64,000 nucleotides of DNA from Chthoniobacteraceae bacterium (GTDB lineage: Bacteria > Verrucomicrobiota > Verrucomicrobiia > Chthoniobacterales > Chthoniobacteraceae): positions 1 through 64,000 of the forward strand of contig CANIWM010000014.1 of the NCBI GenBank assembly GCA_947471505.1. The letters are read 5' to 3'. The position numbers and the translations under genes were made by a program. Below, in pieces: positions 19,774 to 27,831 of this stretch (the stretch's first letter is position 1; each line of letters begins with the position of its first letter). The notes below the pieces were generated by a model, which ran no database searches, was not told the origin of the DNA, and saw nothing but the letters and a program-made list of their open reading frames with translations.

Positions 19774-21558
19774 TCAGCGAGGGAGGAGACGATAAAGCGG
19801 ATGTTTTCCGAACTCTTTGTGAAGCTTCGTGATGCCGACGTATTCAAAGCGGAACTCGTCGAGGCCTTCGTTGGCGGCGAGGGCGGCGAAGGGCTCGGAG
19901 ACGCATATTTGGTTTTCGTGAGTGATGGGCTCGATGCGGGCGGCGAACGCGATGTTGGTGCCTGCGAGGTTGGGGCGATTGGTGATGGGGTCGGTGAACG
20001 GGGTGACGGGGCCGGCGTGAAGGCCGATGCGGAGGGAGACGCCTTCGGGGAGGTCGAGGACCTCGCTGGTGCGGAGCGCGGCGGCTCGGAGGTCTGTGGC
20101 AAAGCGGGCGGCGGTGCGGAGGTCTGAGAAGGCTAGGAAGAGGCCGTCGCCCCAAGTATTGGATTCGATGGGGGCGTTGCCGTTGGCGGCGGCGCGGTCG
20201 ATCATACTCTGGACGCCTTGGAGGAAGCGTTTGGTATATTCGACGACGGCTTCTTCGCGGAGCTTGCTGTAGCCTTTGCAGTCGGAAAAGAGGATCGCGC
20301 GGATTGGGCGGCGGTCGGCAGGGTGGGGGACTTCGAGGTGCGCGAGAGAGGGCGGGATGATGCCTTCTTGGCCGGGGTAAATGTTTTCCACGGGGATGCC
20401 GAGTTTTAGCAAATGCGCGACTGACCAGGCGGTGCCGCCGTGACCGTCGCCCGACTCGCCGTTCCAATAGACAAGCGCACGGAGCGGGGCATCGAGCTGG
20501 CGAGCGCGGAGTTTCGCGAGGCCGATTAGATAGCGACCTCCATATTCAAAGGCGGTGCCGTCGGCGGTGGAACTGTGGTTGTTGGCGATGCGGACGGAGT
20601 CGGCGTGAGTGAGTGCTTCTGCGTAACGTGCGCACCAGTTTGACCCATCGTCGGACACGCTCGTGCTCTCGAAAACATCGCGCTCGAGCGGGAGGACGAT
20701 GTGAGTCTTCCCTCCGAGTTTGTGCATGGCATGGAGGAAAATAAGATCGCTACCACGGGCGGCACTTGCAAAGCCGATGGAGGCTCCGGTGCGCTCGATG
20801 TAGGCGAGGATGCGCGTTTCGACATCGGGCACGGCATCCTCAGGAAATCGCGAGGGCGTGCGTTCGGACGCATCGGTGCGGTGGCCGACGAAGACGATGA
20901 CGGGGGCGACCGCGAAGCAGCCGTCGAAGCGGTCGTCTTGGCCGAAGATGTAGCGAGAAAGCTCGCGCGCTTGCCGCCGGGTACTGGCGGTTTGGCCGGG
21001 GGAGGTGGAGAACAATGCAGCCTCTGAGTAGAGGGCGCGTGCTTGGTCTTCCTCGCCGCAGATGAGTGCGGCTTCGGCGAGTGTGGCGACGGACCAGTAG
21101 TCGCGCTTCGGCACGGCTTGCGCGAGCTTTGCAGAGCGAGCTGCCAAATCGTAGGCGATGGCTTTTTCGCCGAGGAGGAGCGAGAGCGTGGCTGCATTGA
21201 TGCCGGGGTAGTAGCCGTTGGGATCGGCCTTGGCTTCGGCGTGCTCCAGCCCGTCGCGGTAGGCGTCGCGTGCGTTGGCGAACCCTTCGTGGCGGTCTTG
21301 GGCGTTGGTGGCATCGCGCCCGATTTCTTTCCATGCCCGTCCGAGTAAGCCGAGGGTCTCGGGGTCTCGATGGCCTTCGTCGTAGAGCTTGGAGAGGGTC
21401 TCGATCGCTTCTTTTGGCGAACCTGTGAGCGCGAGCGCATGGGCCTGGACCTGGCGGCAAACGAGATCGTCGGGATGCTCTGCGAGGTGCTCTGTGGCAA
21501 GGTCGTAGGCGTGGTAGGGGTCTGCGTGCTGGATGCGCTTTAATTCGGAATAGTTCAT
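19774..21558 (-). CDS. Class III nucleotidyl cyclase with TPR-like and SLOG-like domains
   Basis: A 594-residue soluble protein in three parts. Residues ~1-215 are TPR-like helices (A-L-A-L-T-G-S-P-K-E-A-I-E), similar to TRAFs-binding/DUF4071 regions. Residues ~220-400 form a Rossmann-like domain starting V-I-V-F-V-G-H-R-T-D with G-F-A-S-A-A-R-G-S-D and T-H-I-V-L-P, resembling SLOG nucleotide-binding proteins. Residues ~415-594 are an adenylate/guanylate cyclase catalytic domain: metal-binding Asp in L-F-S-D-C-K-G-Y-S, the second in W-G-D-G-L, and the N...A-A-R-I block in T-N-I-A-F-A-A-R-I. The usual substrate-choosing Lys before the G-D motif is not obvious (N-T-W-G-D), so the cyclic nucleotide made cannot be predicted. 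It diverges from ald. Domain limits are approximate. Confidence 0.8.
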   Translation of the reverse strand: MNYSELKRIQHADPYHAYDLATEHLAEHPDDLVCRQVQAHALALTGSPKEAIETLSKLYDEGHRDPETLGLLGRAWKEIGRDATNAQDRHEGFANARDAYRDGLEHAEAKADPNGYYPGINAATLSLLLGEKAIAYDLAARSAKLAQAVPKRDYWSVATLAEAALICGEEDQARALYSEAALFSTSPGQTASTRRQARELSRYIFGQDDRFDGCFAVAPVIVFVGHRTDASERTPSRFPEDAVPDVETRILAYIERTGASIGFASAARGSDLIFLHAMHKLGGKTHIVLPLERDVFESTSVSDDGSNWCARYAEALTHADSVRIANNHSSTADGTAFEYGGRYLIGLAKLRARQLDAPLRALVYWNGESGDGHGGTAWSVAHLLKLGIPVENIYPGQEGIIPPSLAHLEVPHPADRRPIRAILFSDCKGYSKLREEAVVEYTKRFLQGVQSMIDRAAANGNAPIESNTWGDGLFLAFSDLRTAARFATDLRAAALRTSEVLDLPEGVSLRIGLHAGPVTPFTDPITNRPNLAGTNIAFAARIEPITHENQICVSEPFAALAANEGLDEFRFEYVGITKLHKEFGKHPLYRLLPR

Positions 21559-21693
21559 CAGTGGCGTGTGAGGTATGGCGAAGTCATCGTCGGAAATCGC
21601 TTAGACCGCCATCTTCAAAGTGGTGCGTCTTTTCCGCAGCCCGCTGAGGGTCGTCGATTGCGCTGCTGTGGTAGGGCGTGTTATCCTCCCGTC

Positions 21694-22803
21694 ATGAACA
21701 TCGGCGTACCGAAGGAAATCAAAGCGCAGGAAAACCGAGTGGCGTTGCTCCCGAGCGCGGCTTACCAGCTTACCCGGCGAGGGCATCGCGTCATCGTCGA
21801 GACGAATGCGGGCGCGGGCACAGGCTTCGCGGATGCCGCGTATGCCGCAGCGGGAGCGGAGGTGGTGGCGACGCACGCGGAGGTCTTCGAGCGGGGCGAT
21901 TTGATCGTGAAGGTGAAGGAGCCGTTGGAGGAAGAGTGGCCGCTGCTCCGCGAGGGGCAGATTCTTTTTACCTACCTGCACTTGGCCGCCTCGAAGAAGC
22001 TCACGGATGCGCTTCTGGCGCGCAAAATCACGGGCATCGCATACGAGACGGTGGAGGTGAATCGCCGACTGCCGCTGCTGGAGCCTATGAGCGAAATCGC
22101 GGGCCGAATGAGCGTGCTCGTGGGCGGTGTATATTTGGCAAAGCATCACGGAGGTTGCGGCGTGCTCCTCGGCGGCGTGCCGGGCGTGCTGCCGGGGAAA
22201 GTGGTCGTCATCGGCGGCGGCACGGCAGGAGTGAATGCCGCGCGCATGGCCACGGGGCTGGGTGCGGACGTGACGATTCTCGACGTGGATGTGGAGCGGA
22301 TGCGGTTTCTCGACATCACGCTGCACACCGCACACACGCTGTATTCCAGCCACGCGCATATCCTCGAAATGCTGCCCGAGGTGGACTTGCTCATCGGCGC
22401 GGTACTCGTGCCCGGCTCGAAAGCGCCGAAGCTGATCAACCGCGAAATGATGCGCGTGATGAAACCCGGCAGCGTGTTCGTGGACATTGCTATCGACCAA
22501 GGCGGATGCGCCGAAACATCGCGCGCGACCACGCATCACGACCCCGTTTTCGTAGAGGAGGAAGTGACCCATTATTGCGTGGCCAATATGCCCGCCGCCT
22601 ACGCCCGCACGGCGACGGAGGCGCTGACGAATGTTACCTACCGCTATATCGAACTCATCGCGGATCTCGGTTTCACAGGCGCGCTGGCAAAGGACCGCAA
22701 CCTTCTCGGTGGCGTGAATCTTTTCGACGGGAAGGTGACGTGTAAAGGCGTTGCCGAGGCGCACGGGTTGGAGTTTCACGAACCGGGAGCTTTTGGCTGG
22801 TGA
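21694..22803 (+). CDS. ald: Alanine dehydrogenase
   Basis: The product has 369 residues, the normal family length. It opens [10 protein letters not shown], has the active-site residues K75 (V-K-V-K-E-P) and H96 (F-T-Y-L-H-L-A), which match the positions known in mycobacterial Ald, and an NAD-binding G-G-G-T-A-G-V-N Rossmann loop followed by D-V-D. It catalyses reversible NAD-dependent deamination of L-alanine to pyruvate and ammonia in the cytoplasm, linking alanine use to central carbon and nitrogen metabolism. The ATG at 21694 was chosen because the family starts here; an upstream extension to 21568 is not family-like. The gene is transcribed away from the cyclase gene. Confidence 0.95.
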   Translation: MNIGVPKEIKAQENRVALLPSAAYQLTRRGHRVIVETNAGAGTGFADAAYAAAGAEVVATHAEVFERGDLIVKVKEPLEEEWPLLREGQILFTYLHLAASKKLTDALLARKITGIAYETVEVNRRLPLLEPMSEIAGRMSVLVGGVYLAKHHGGCGVLLGGVPGVLPGKVVVIGGGTAGVNAARMATGLGADVTILDVDVERMRFLDITLHTAHTLYSSHAHILEMLPEVDLLIGAVLVPGSKAPKLINREMMRVMKPGSVFVDIAIDQGGCAETSRATTHHDPVFVEEEVTHYCVANMPAAYARTATEALTNVTYRYIELIADLGFTGALAKDRNLLGGVNLFDGKVTCKGVAEAHGLEFHEPGAFGW

Positions 22804-22902
22804 GAAAGCGCAACCTTGCGTCGAGGGAGGTTGATGATTTACTGAACGGAAAGCGGTCTTCCGAGTCTAACTTCGCGAGTCGCACATAGAGCAAATACAT
22901 CC

Positions 22903-23604
22903 ATGAATTCACGTTCAGTCGCAATTTTCGCAGTCGTAGTCGCCGTAATCGTCGGGGTCGCGCTTTGGTTTATCGGTGGGGAAAATGCCGCGCATTACAC
23001 CGCGCCCCCGGCGGAGGTAAAGAAGGCCCCTGTGGAGGATACCGCGGGCTCCTCCGAGCCTTCCGCCCCGCCGCGGAAGTTTAACCCGGAGCCCGTATTT
23101 GTCCCGGACCAAGCGCCTGTTGTTTCGCCAAAGCCACCCGTAGTGATGACGGAGGATGACCGCAAAATTGACGACGCGCTAAACCTCTACAAAGGCAACA
23201 CCGACCAAGATCACCTCAACACAGCGCAGGCGCTCATCACTCTGCTCCCCAGCCTCACCAAAGATGGCCAAGTCGAGGCGGCAAGCCACATTTCCAACCT
23301 CCTGCCCGACGAAGCGTGGAGTAAGTTGAACCACATCTGGCGCAACCCTTCATTCAATCCCGACGTGCTCGAAGTTTTTGAGACGGACCTGATGAACCGC
23401 GAGGACAAGGTGAAGCTCCCGGCGCTGCTTGAAGCCATCCGCATCCCCAATCACCCTGCCCGAGACAACGCGATGAGCACGCTCCAAGTCTTCCTCGACG
23501 AAGACTACGGCGACAACGTGGCGAAGTGGGAAGTGGCGCTTAAGGCGTTCCTTAAAAAAGCCGAGGACGAGGAGCGCGAAGCCAATGCGCCGGTGAAGAA
23601 GTGA
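22903..23604 (+). CDS. Membrane-anchored periplasmic protein, unknown function
   Basis: A 233-residue protein with one N-terminal membrane segment (about residues 6-25, V-A-I-F-A-V-V-V-A-V-I-V-G-V-A-L-W-F). A Pro/Glu-rich linker (about 30-85) and an alpha-helical soluble domain follow (about 90-225, with L-L-P-D-E-A-W-S-K-L and I-P-N-H-P-A-R-D-N). The tail is Lys/Glu-rich. Its stop overlaps the GTG start of ubiX by four bases (GTGA at 23601-23604), so the two genes are almost certainly cotranscribed and translationally coupled. The family is not one I recognise, and nothing in it suggests a role in prenyl-flavin chemistry. Confidence 0.8.
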   Translation: MNSRSVAIFAVVVAVIVGVALWFIGGENAAHYTAPPAEVKKAPVEDTAGSSEPSAPPRKFNPEPVFVPDQAPVVSPKPPVVMTEDDRKIDDALNLYKGNTDQDHLNTAQALITLLPSLTKDGQVEAASHISNLLPDEAWSKLNHIWRNPSFNPDVLEVFETDLMNREDKVKLPALLEAIRIPNHPARDNAMSTLQVFLDEDYGDNVAKWEVALKAFLKKAEDEEREANAPVKK

Positions 23605-24146
23605 AGCTCGTCCTCGCTGGCACCGGAGCAAGCGGCGCGATCTATCTCCAGCGTTTGCTCGATAGAATCGACTCCGCCGCGCACGAGGTCCACCTCGTCC
23701 TGAGCGCTTACGCGAAGCAAGTCATCTACGATGAGATTGATGAACTTCGCGTTCCACCGGGCGTCCTCCAGCACGGCGATAAGACGATGAACGTGCCCTT
23801 TGCCAGCGGCAGTGCGAGGTTCGACGCGATGGTCGTCTGCCCGTGCTCGATGGGCACGCTCGCCCGCATCGCCGCAGGCACGGGCGACTCCACCATTCTC
23901 CGAGCGGCGGATGTTTTTCTGAAAGAACGGCGCAAGCTCATCCTAGTCCCCCGCGAGACTCCGTGGAACCTCATCCACGCCCGCAACGTCTGCACCGTCA
24001 TGGAGGCCGGCGCGCTCATTATGCCCGCCAGCCCAGGGTTTTACAGCCGCCCGCAGACCGTCGCCGAAGTCGCGGATACCGTCGTGGACCGCATCCTCGA
24101 CCAGCTCGGGCTACCCGCAGACTGTGCGTTTCGTTGGGCGGAATAA
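23601..24146 (+). CDS. ubiX: UbiX-type flavin prenyltransferase
   Basis: A 181-residue protein starting at GTG within the GTGA overlap with the upstream gene. It shows G-T-G-A-S-G-A near the N-terminus, the C-P-C-S-M-G-T-L-A-R-I-A block with the following G-x-x-D-S/T region, and V-P-R-E-T-P-W-N-L-I-H, all hallmarks of UbiX/Pad1. The enzyme attaches a dimethylallyl group to FMN, making the prenylated flavin needed by UbiD-type decarboxylases in ubiquinone/menaquinone-type or aromatic acid pathways. No UbiD gene lies in the window. It ends 9 nt from the convergent hisS stop, leaving no room for a separate terminator. Confidence 0.93.
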   Translation: MKLVLAGTGASGAIYLQRLLDRIDSAAHEVHLVLSAYAKQVIYDEIDELRVPPGVLQHGDKTMNVPFASGSARFDAMVVCPCSMGTLARIAAGTGDSTILRAADVFLKERRKLILVPRETPWNLIHARNVCTVMEAGALIMPASPGFYSRPQTVAEVADTVVDRILDQLGLPADCAFRWAE

Positions 24147-24155
24147 ACCGCCCGC

Positions 24156-25424
24156 TCACCCCAGCAACGCCGCCACTGCTTCGTGGGAAACGAGCTGCTC
24201 TTCGCGGGTCGCCAGCGTCTTCACTTTCACCTGCGGCCATTCTTCGCCGACGAGCACGGCGTAACGCGCACCAAGAGCTTCTGCGGCTTGGAATTGCTTA
24301 CCCACTTTCGCCTCCGTGAGCGCGAAGTCCACACGCCGCCCAGCATCGCGGAGCTGCTGCACGAGCGAGAGCGCCTGCGGGCGGAGTTCCTCCTTCGCTA
24401 CCACCACGAAGACCTCGCACGCACGCTGCGCCGCGCACCAAGCCTCCATGCGCGCCTTCGCAGCGGGTAGGCTCTCGATGACTTTCTCCAGCACCACATC
24501 GCCCATGCCAAAGCCGAGCGCCGGGAGGTTCACCTTCCCATCGCTCATCAGCGCCAGCAGGCCATCGTAGCGCCCGCCGCCCGCCATCGCGCGTTCCGTC
24601 TTTGCGCGGTCGAACACCTCGAACACCACGCCTGTGTAGTAAGCCAGCCCGCGCACAATCGCGTAGTCCACTTCCACAAACCCGCCTAGCCCGCGCGCCG
24701 TGAGATCGGCCATTACCGGGGCGAGGTCCACGCTCGGCACCTTGCTGCGCATGAACGAAAGCACGCGCTCCGCATCGAGCCCGAACGGCACCAGCGCGGC
24801 ATTCGTCTTCTCCGCCGAGGCACGCTCTGCCTTATCAACGATCTGGAAGAACGCATACTCGTCCTCATCCGTCAGCGCGGCACCATCGGCACGCTTTGCA
24901 TTCTCCCGGAAGAAAGACTGCCACGCGGAACGGCTGCTGAGCCGAACGACGAACTCATTTTCCGCCAGCCCAAACGCCCGCAGCGTATCTACCAGCACGG
25001 CCACCAACTCCGCATCCGCTGCGCCCGATTGCTCACCGATGATGTCCACGTTGAGCTGGTAAAACTCCCGCAGACGCCCGCGTTGCTGCCGCTCGTGGCG
25101 GAAGCAGTTTGGAACGCTGAACCACTTCATCGGCTTGCGAAACTCCCGCTCCCGCGCCGCCACCATGCGGGCCAGCGTCGGCGTCATCTCCGGCCTCAGC
25201 GCGCCTTTGATCTCCCCCGGCTCAGCCATCGCCGCGACGGTGAACATCTGCCCGACTAGCTCGCCGCCGCTCTTCTTTTCATAGAGCCCGAGCGGCTCCA
25301 CCACTGCGCCATCATACTCCACAAATCCATAGCGCCGCGCGACGCCGCGCCATGTCTCTAGGATGTAATTCCTGCGCGCACACGTATCGGGATAAAACTC
25401 ACGGAAGCCGGGCAAAGTCTGCAT
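24156..25424 (-). CDS. hisS: Histidyl-tRNA synthetase
   Basis: A 422-residue class II aminoacyl-tRNA synthetase. Motif 2 is seen as C-F-R-H-E-R-Q-Q-R-G-R-L-R-E-F-Y-Q; the HisRS-specific region is R-G-L-A-Y-Y-T-G-V-V-F-E-V-F; motif 3 appears as G-F-G-M-G-D. A G-G-G-R-Y-D-G-L loop precedes it. The C-terminal ~90 residues form the anticodon-binding domain. It charges tRNA-His with histidine in the cytoplasm. The start at 25424 (M-Q-T-L-P-G-F-R-E) matches the family. The methyltransferase gene lies 89 nt upstream on the same strand, and the gene converges with ubiX. Confidence 0.95.
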   Translation of the reverse strand: MQTLPGFREFYPDTCARRNYILETWRGVARRYGFVEYDGAVVEPLGLYEKKSGGELVGQMFTVAAMAEPGEIKGALRPEMTPTLARMVAAREREFRKPMKWFSVPNCFRHERQQRGRLREFYQLNVDIIGEQSGAADAELVAVLVDTLRAFGLAENEFVVRLSSRSAWQSFFRENAKRADGAALTDEDEYAFFQIVDKAERASAEKTNAALVPFGLDAERVLSFMRSKVPSVDLAPVMADLTARGLGGFVEVDYAIVRGLAYYTGVVFEVFDRAKTERAMAGGGRYDGLLALMSDGKVNLPALGFGMGDVVLEKVIESLPAAKARMEAWCAAQRACEVFVVVAKEELRPQALSLVQQLRDAGRRVDFALTEAKVGKQFQAAEALGARYAVLVGEEWPQVKVKTLATREEQLVSHEAVAALLG

Positions 25425-25513
25425 ATTGAAAAGCGCGCGATGCTACGTCCCGCGCGCTGCGGGGCAAGAACTGTCGAGCGAAAGGCCCATTCGATCTACG
25501 TGGTTCGCCGCTG

Positions 25514-26368
25514 TCATTGGAAAAGCTCTTGTCCTGATTCCTCCACCGCACCCTTCACCCGTCGGATGCACAACTCGATGTGCGCGGCGTCCGCCTCCAC
25601 GCCGACACATTTGCGCTTCGTCCGCAGCGCGGCGACTGCCGTTGTTCCGCCGCCGAGGAAGGGGTCGAGCACAAGGTCGCCTTCGTTTGTGGAGGCAAGG
25701 ATGCAGCGTTCCACGAGGCGCAAGGGCTTTTGCGTGGGATGTTTCCCGTGCGTCTTTTCGTCCCCGCTCGGGGCGGTCATATTCCAGACGGATTTCATCT
25801 GCTTTCCGCCGTTGGTTTCGCGCATGAGGGCGTAGTTGAAGCAGTGCTTGCTCTTCTCGTTTTTCGCGGCCCAGAGGATCGTCTCGGTCGAGTGGGTGAA
25901 GTAGCGGCAGGAGAGGTTTGGCGGCGGGTTCGGCTTCTCCCAAGTGATGTCGTTCAGCACTTTGAATCCGAGTTGCTGCATGGCGTAGCCGACGGAGAAA
26001 ATGACGTGGTGCGTGCCGCTCACCCAAATCGTACCGTTGGGCTTCAGGACTCGCTGGCAGCGCCGCAACCATTCGAGGTTGAACGTGTGGTTCAGCTCCG
26101 CGCCTCGCGATTTGTCCCAGTCGCCTTTGTCAACCTTCACCATCTTCCCGCCTTGGCAGGTGATGCCGCCGTTCGAGAGGAAGTAAGGCGGGTCGGCGAA
26201 GATACAGTCGAATCGGCCCTCGGGATATTCGTCCGCGATGGCGTCGAGCACTGCGAGGCTGTCGCCGTGGTGGAGCCACACGCCGCGCGCCTCGTCGGAA
26301 AAAACAATCGGGTTCTTCTGCACGGGTGAGCTATGGCGAGGTGCGGCGGGCGGTGGCAAGCTCGACAT
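25514..26368 (-). CDS. Adenine-specific DNA methyltransferase, apparently without a nuclease partner
   Basis: From the ATG at 26368 the product is 284 residues. Catalytic motif IV D-P-P-Y is at 59-62 and SAM-binding motif I is late (D-P-F-L-G-G-G-T-T, from residue 235). The order IV, target-recognition region, I is that of beta-class amino-methyltransferases such as DpnA, HinfI and CcrM types. Other typical blocks are G-D-W-D-K-S and K-H-P-T-Q-K-P-L-R-L. It should methylate adenine N6 at an unknown short site. A longer reading frame up to 26641 runs antisense through the DUF1080 gene and is Gly/Glu-rich without domain character, so I use 26368. No restriction endonuclease is adjacent; an orphan, regulatory or solitary defence role is possible. 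Confidence 0.88.
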   Translation of the reverse strand: MSSLPPPAAPRHSSPVQKNPIVFSDEARGVWLHHGDSLAVLDAIADEYPEGRFDCIFADPPYFLSNGGITCQGGKMVKVDKGDWDKSRGAELNHTFNLEWLRRCQRVLKPNGTIWVSGTHHVIFSVGYAMQQLGFKVLNDITWEKPNPPPNLSCRYFTHSTETILWAAKNEKSKHCFNYALMRETNGGKQMKSVWNMTAPSGDEKTHGKHPTQKPLRLVERCILASTNEGDLVLDPFLGGGTTAVAALRTKRKCVGVEADAAHIELCIRRVKGAVEESGQELFQ

Positions 26369-26410
26369 TCCCTCAAAGAACCCGCCGCCCCGCGCATCCT
26401 CTCCGGAACA

Positions 26411-27766
26411 ATGAACCTGCTCGCCCGAACTCTTCTCCTTTTCACCGCCGCAACCGTCCTCGCCGAAGACATGACGCCCCTCTTCAACGGCAAAGACCTC
26501 ACCGGCTGGGTCCCCGTCAACATCGCCCCCGGCACCTTCAGCGTGAAGGACGGCGTCCTCATCACCACCGGCTCCCCCGTCGGCACCATCCGCACCGAGA
26601 AGATGTATGAAAACTGCATCATCGAACTCGAATGGCGGCACATGACCAGCGGCGGCAACTCCGGCCTCTTCCTATGGGGCGACGGCCTCCCCGCCACCGG
26701 CTCCGCCTACCCCCGCGGCATCGAAGTCCAAATCCTCGACACCGGATACAACGCCGGAGGCAAAAACGAATGGTACTCCGTCCACGGCGACGTCTTCGCC
26801 TGCAACGGCGCAAAAATGACACCCGCCGGCCGCATCTCCCCGAACAAACTCCGCAGCTTCCCCATCGAAGAACGCACCAAACCCTCCCCCGAATGGAACC
26901 ACTACCGCGTCGTCGCCAAGGACGGCGAAATCCGCCTCAGCGTGAACGGCAAGGAAGTCACCGTCGCCACCGGCGCCTCCCCCCGCAAAGGCTACCTCAT
27001 GCTCGAAAGCGAAGGCGCCGAGTGCCAGTTCCGCAACATCCGCATCACCGAACTCCCCTCCACAAACCCCAAGCCCGAAGAAATCGCACTCCCCGCAGAC
27101 GGCTTCGTCCCCATCTTCACCGGCATCAACCTCGACGGCTGGAAACTCCCCGACGGCGACAACGGCCATTGGAAAGCCGCCGGCGAAGTCATCGACTACG
27201 ACGCCTCCAGCGAGGCCAAAGGCGACAAGCACCTCTGGACCGCCCGCCCCTATGCCGACTACACACTCGTCGTCGATTGGCGCCTCAAAGAAACCCCCTA
27301 CACCAACCCCCGCACCCGCAACGTCCTCCCCGACGGCAGCGACGAAAAAGGCCCCGACGGCCAGGTCCTCGGCATCCCCCGCCCCGACTCCGACTCCGGC
27401 ATCATCCTCGGCGGCGACCAGAAGTACCAAGTCAACATCTGGTGCTGGCCCGTCGGCTCCGGCGAAATGTACGGCATCCGCACCGACGGCAAAAACCCGC
27501 CCGAACTCCGCGCCGCCGCCACCCCCAAAGTCAAAGCCGACAAACCCATCGGCGAATGGAACCGCTACGAAATCACCCAGCGCAAAGGCCTCGTCACCGT
27601 CCTCCTCAACGGCAAAACCGTCCTCCCCGGCATCCAAATTCCCGACTTCCCCGCCAACGCCCCCATCGGCCTCCAGCACCACGGCGGCAAAGACAAAAAC
27701 GGAGTCTGGAACAGCCCGCCCGCCCTCGTGCAATTCCGCAATTTGTTTATCCGCGAGCTAAAGTAG
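26411..27766 (+). CDS. Exported protein with two DUF1080 (3-keto-disaccharide hydrolase-like) domains
   Basis: A 451-residue protein with a signal peptide (M-N-L-L-A-R-T-L-L-L-F-T-A-A-T-V-L-A). Two DUF1080 domains follow: one about 20-212 (L-F-N-G-K-D-L-T-G-W near 26) and one about 233-451 (I-F-T-G-I-N-L-D-G-W). DUF1080 proteins have a concanavalin-like beta-sandwich and include 3-keto-disaccharide hydrolases acting on oxidised sugars; which sugar this one uses is unknown. The ATG at 26411 was chosen because the signal peptide starts here. Codons are strongly C-ending, giving a marked C-over-G bias on this strand relative to several neighbours. It diverges from the methyltransferase across 42 nt. 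Confidence 0.88.
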   Translation: MNLLARTLLLFTAATVLAEDMTPLFNGKDLTGWVPVNIAPGTFSVKDGVLITTGSPVGTIRTEKMYENCIIELEWRHMTSGGNSGLFLWGDGLPATGSAYPRGIEVQILDTGYNAGGKNEWYSVHGDVFACNGAKMTPAGRISPNKLRSFPIEERTKPSPEWNHYRVVAKDGEIRLSVNGKEVTVATGASPRKGYLMLESEGAECQFRNIRITELPSTNPKPEEIALPADGFVPIFTGINLDGWKLPDGDNGHWKAAGEVIDYDASSEAKGDKHLWTARPYADYTLVVDWRLKETPYTNPRTRNVLPDGSDEKGPDGQVLGIPRPDSDSGIILGGDQKYQVNIWCWPVGSGEMYGIRTDGKNPPELRAAATPKVKADKPIGEWNRYEITQRKGLVTVLLNGKTVLPGIQIPDFPANAPIGLQHHGGKDKNGVWNSPPALVQFRNLFIRELK

Positions 27767-27831
27767 CCCCGCACCAAGCTGTTACATCCGCCAGTTGGCA
27801 GCTCTAAGAAACGCGGCTACCGTCTGCGCCC

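Noticed and set aside
26369-26641. N-terminal extension of the methyltransferase
   Set aside because: It runs antisense through the start of the DUF1080 gene and is Gly/Glu-rich without methyltransferase motifs; the ATG at 26368 gives a family-like protein.
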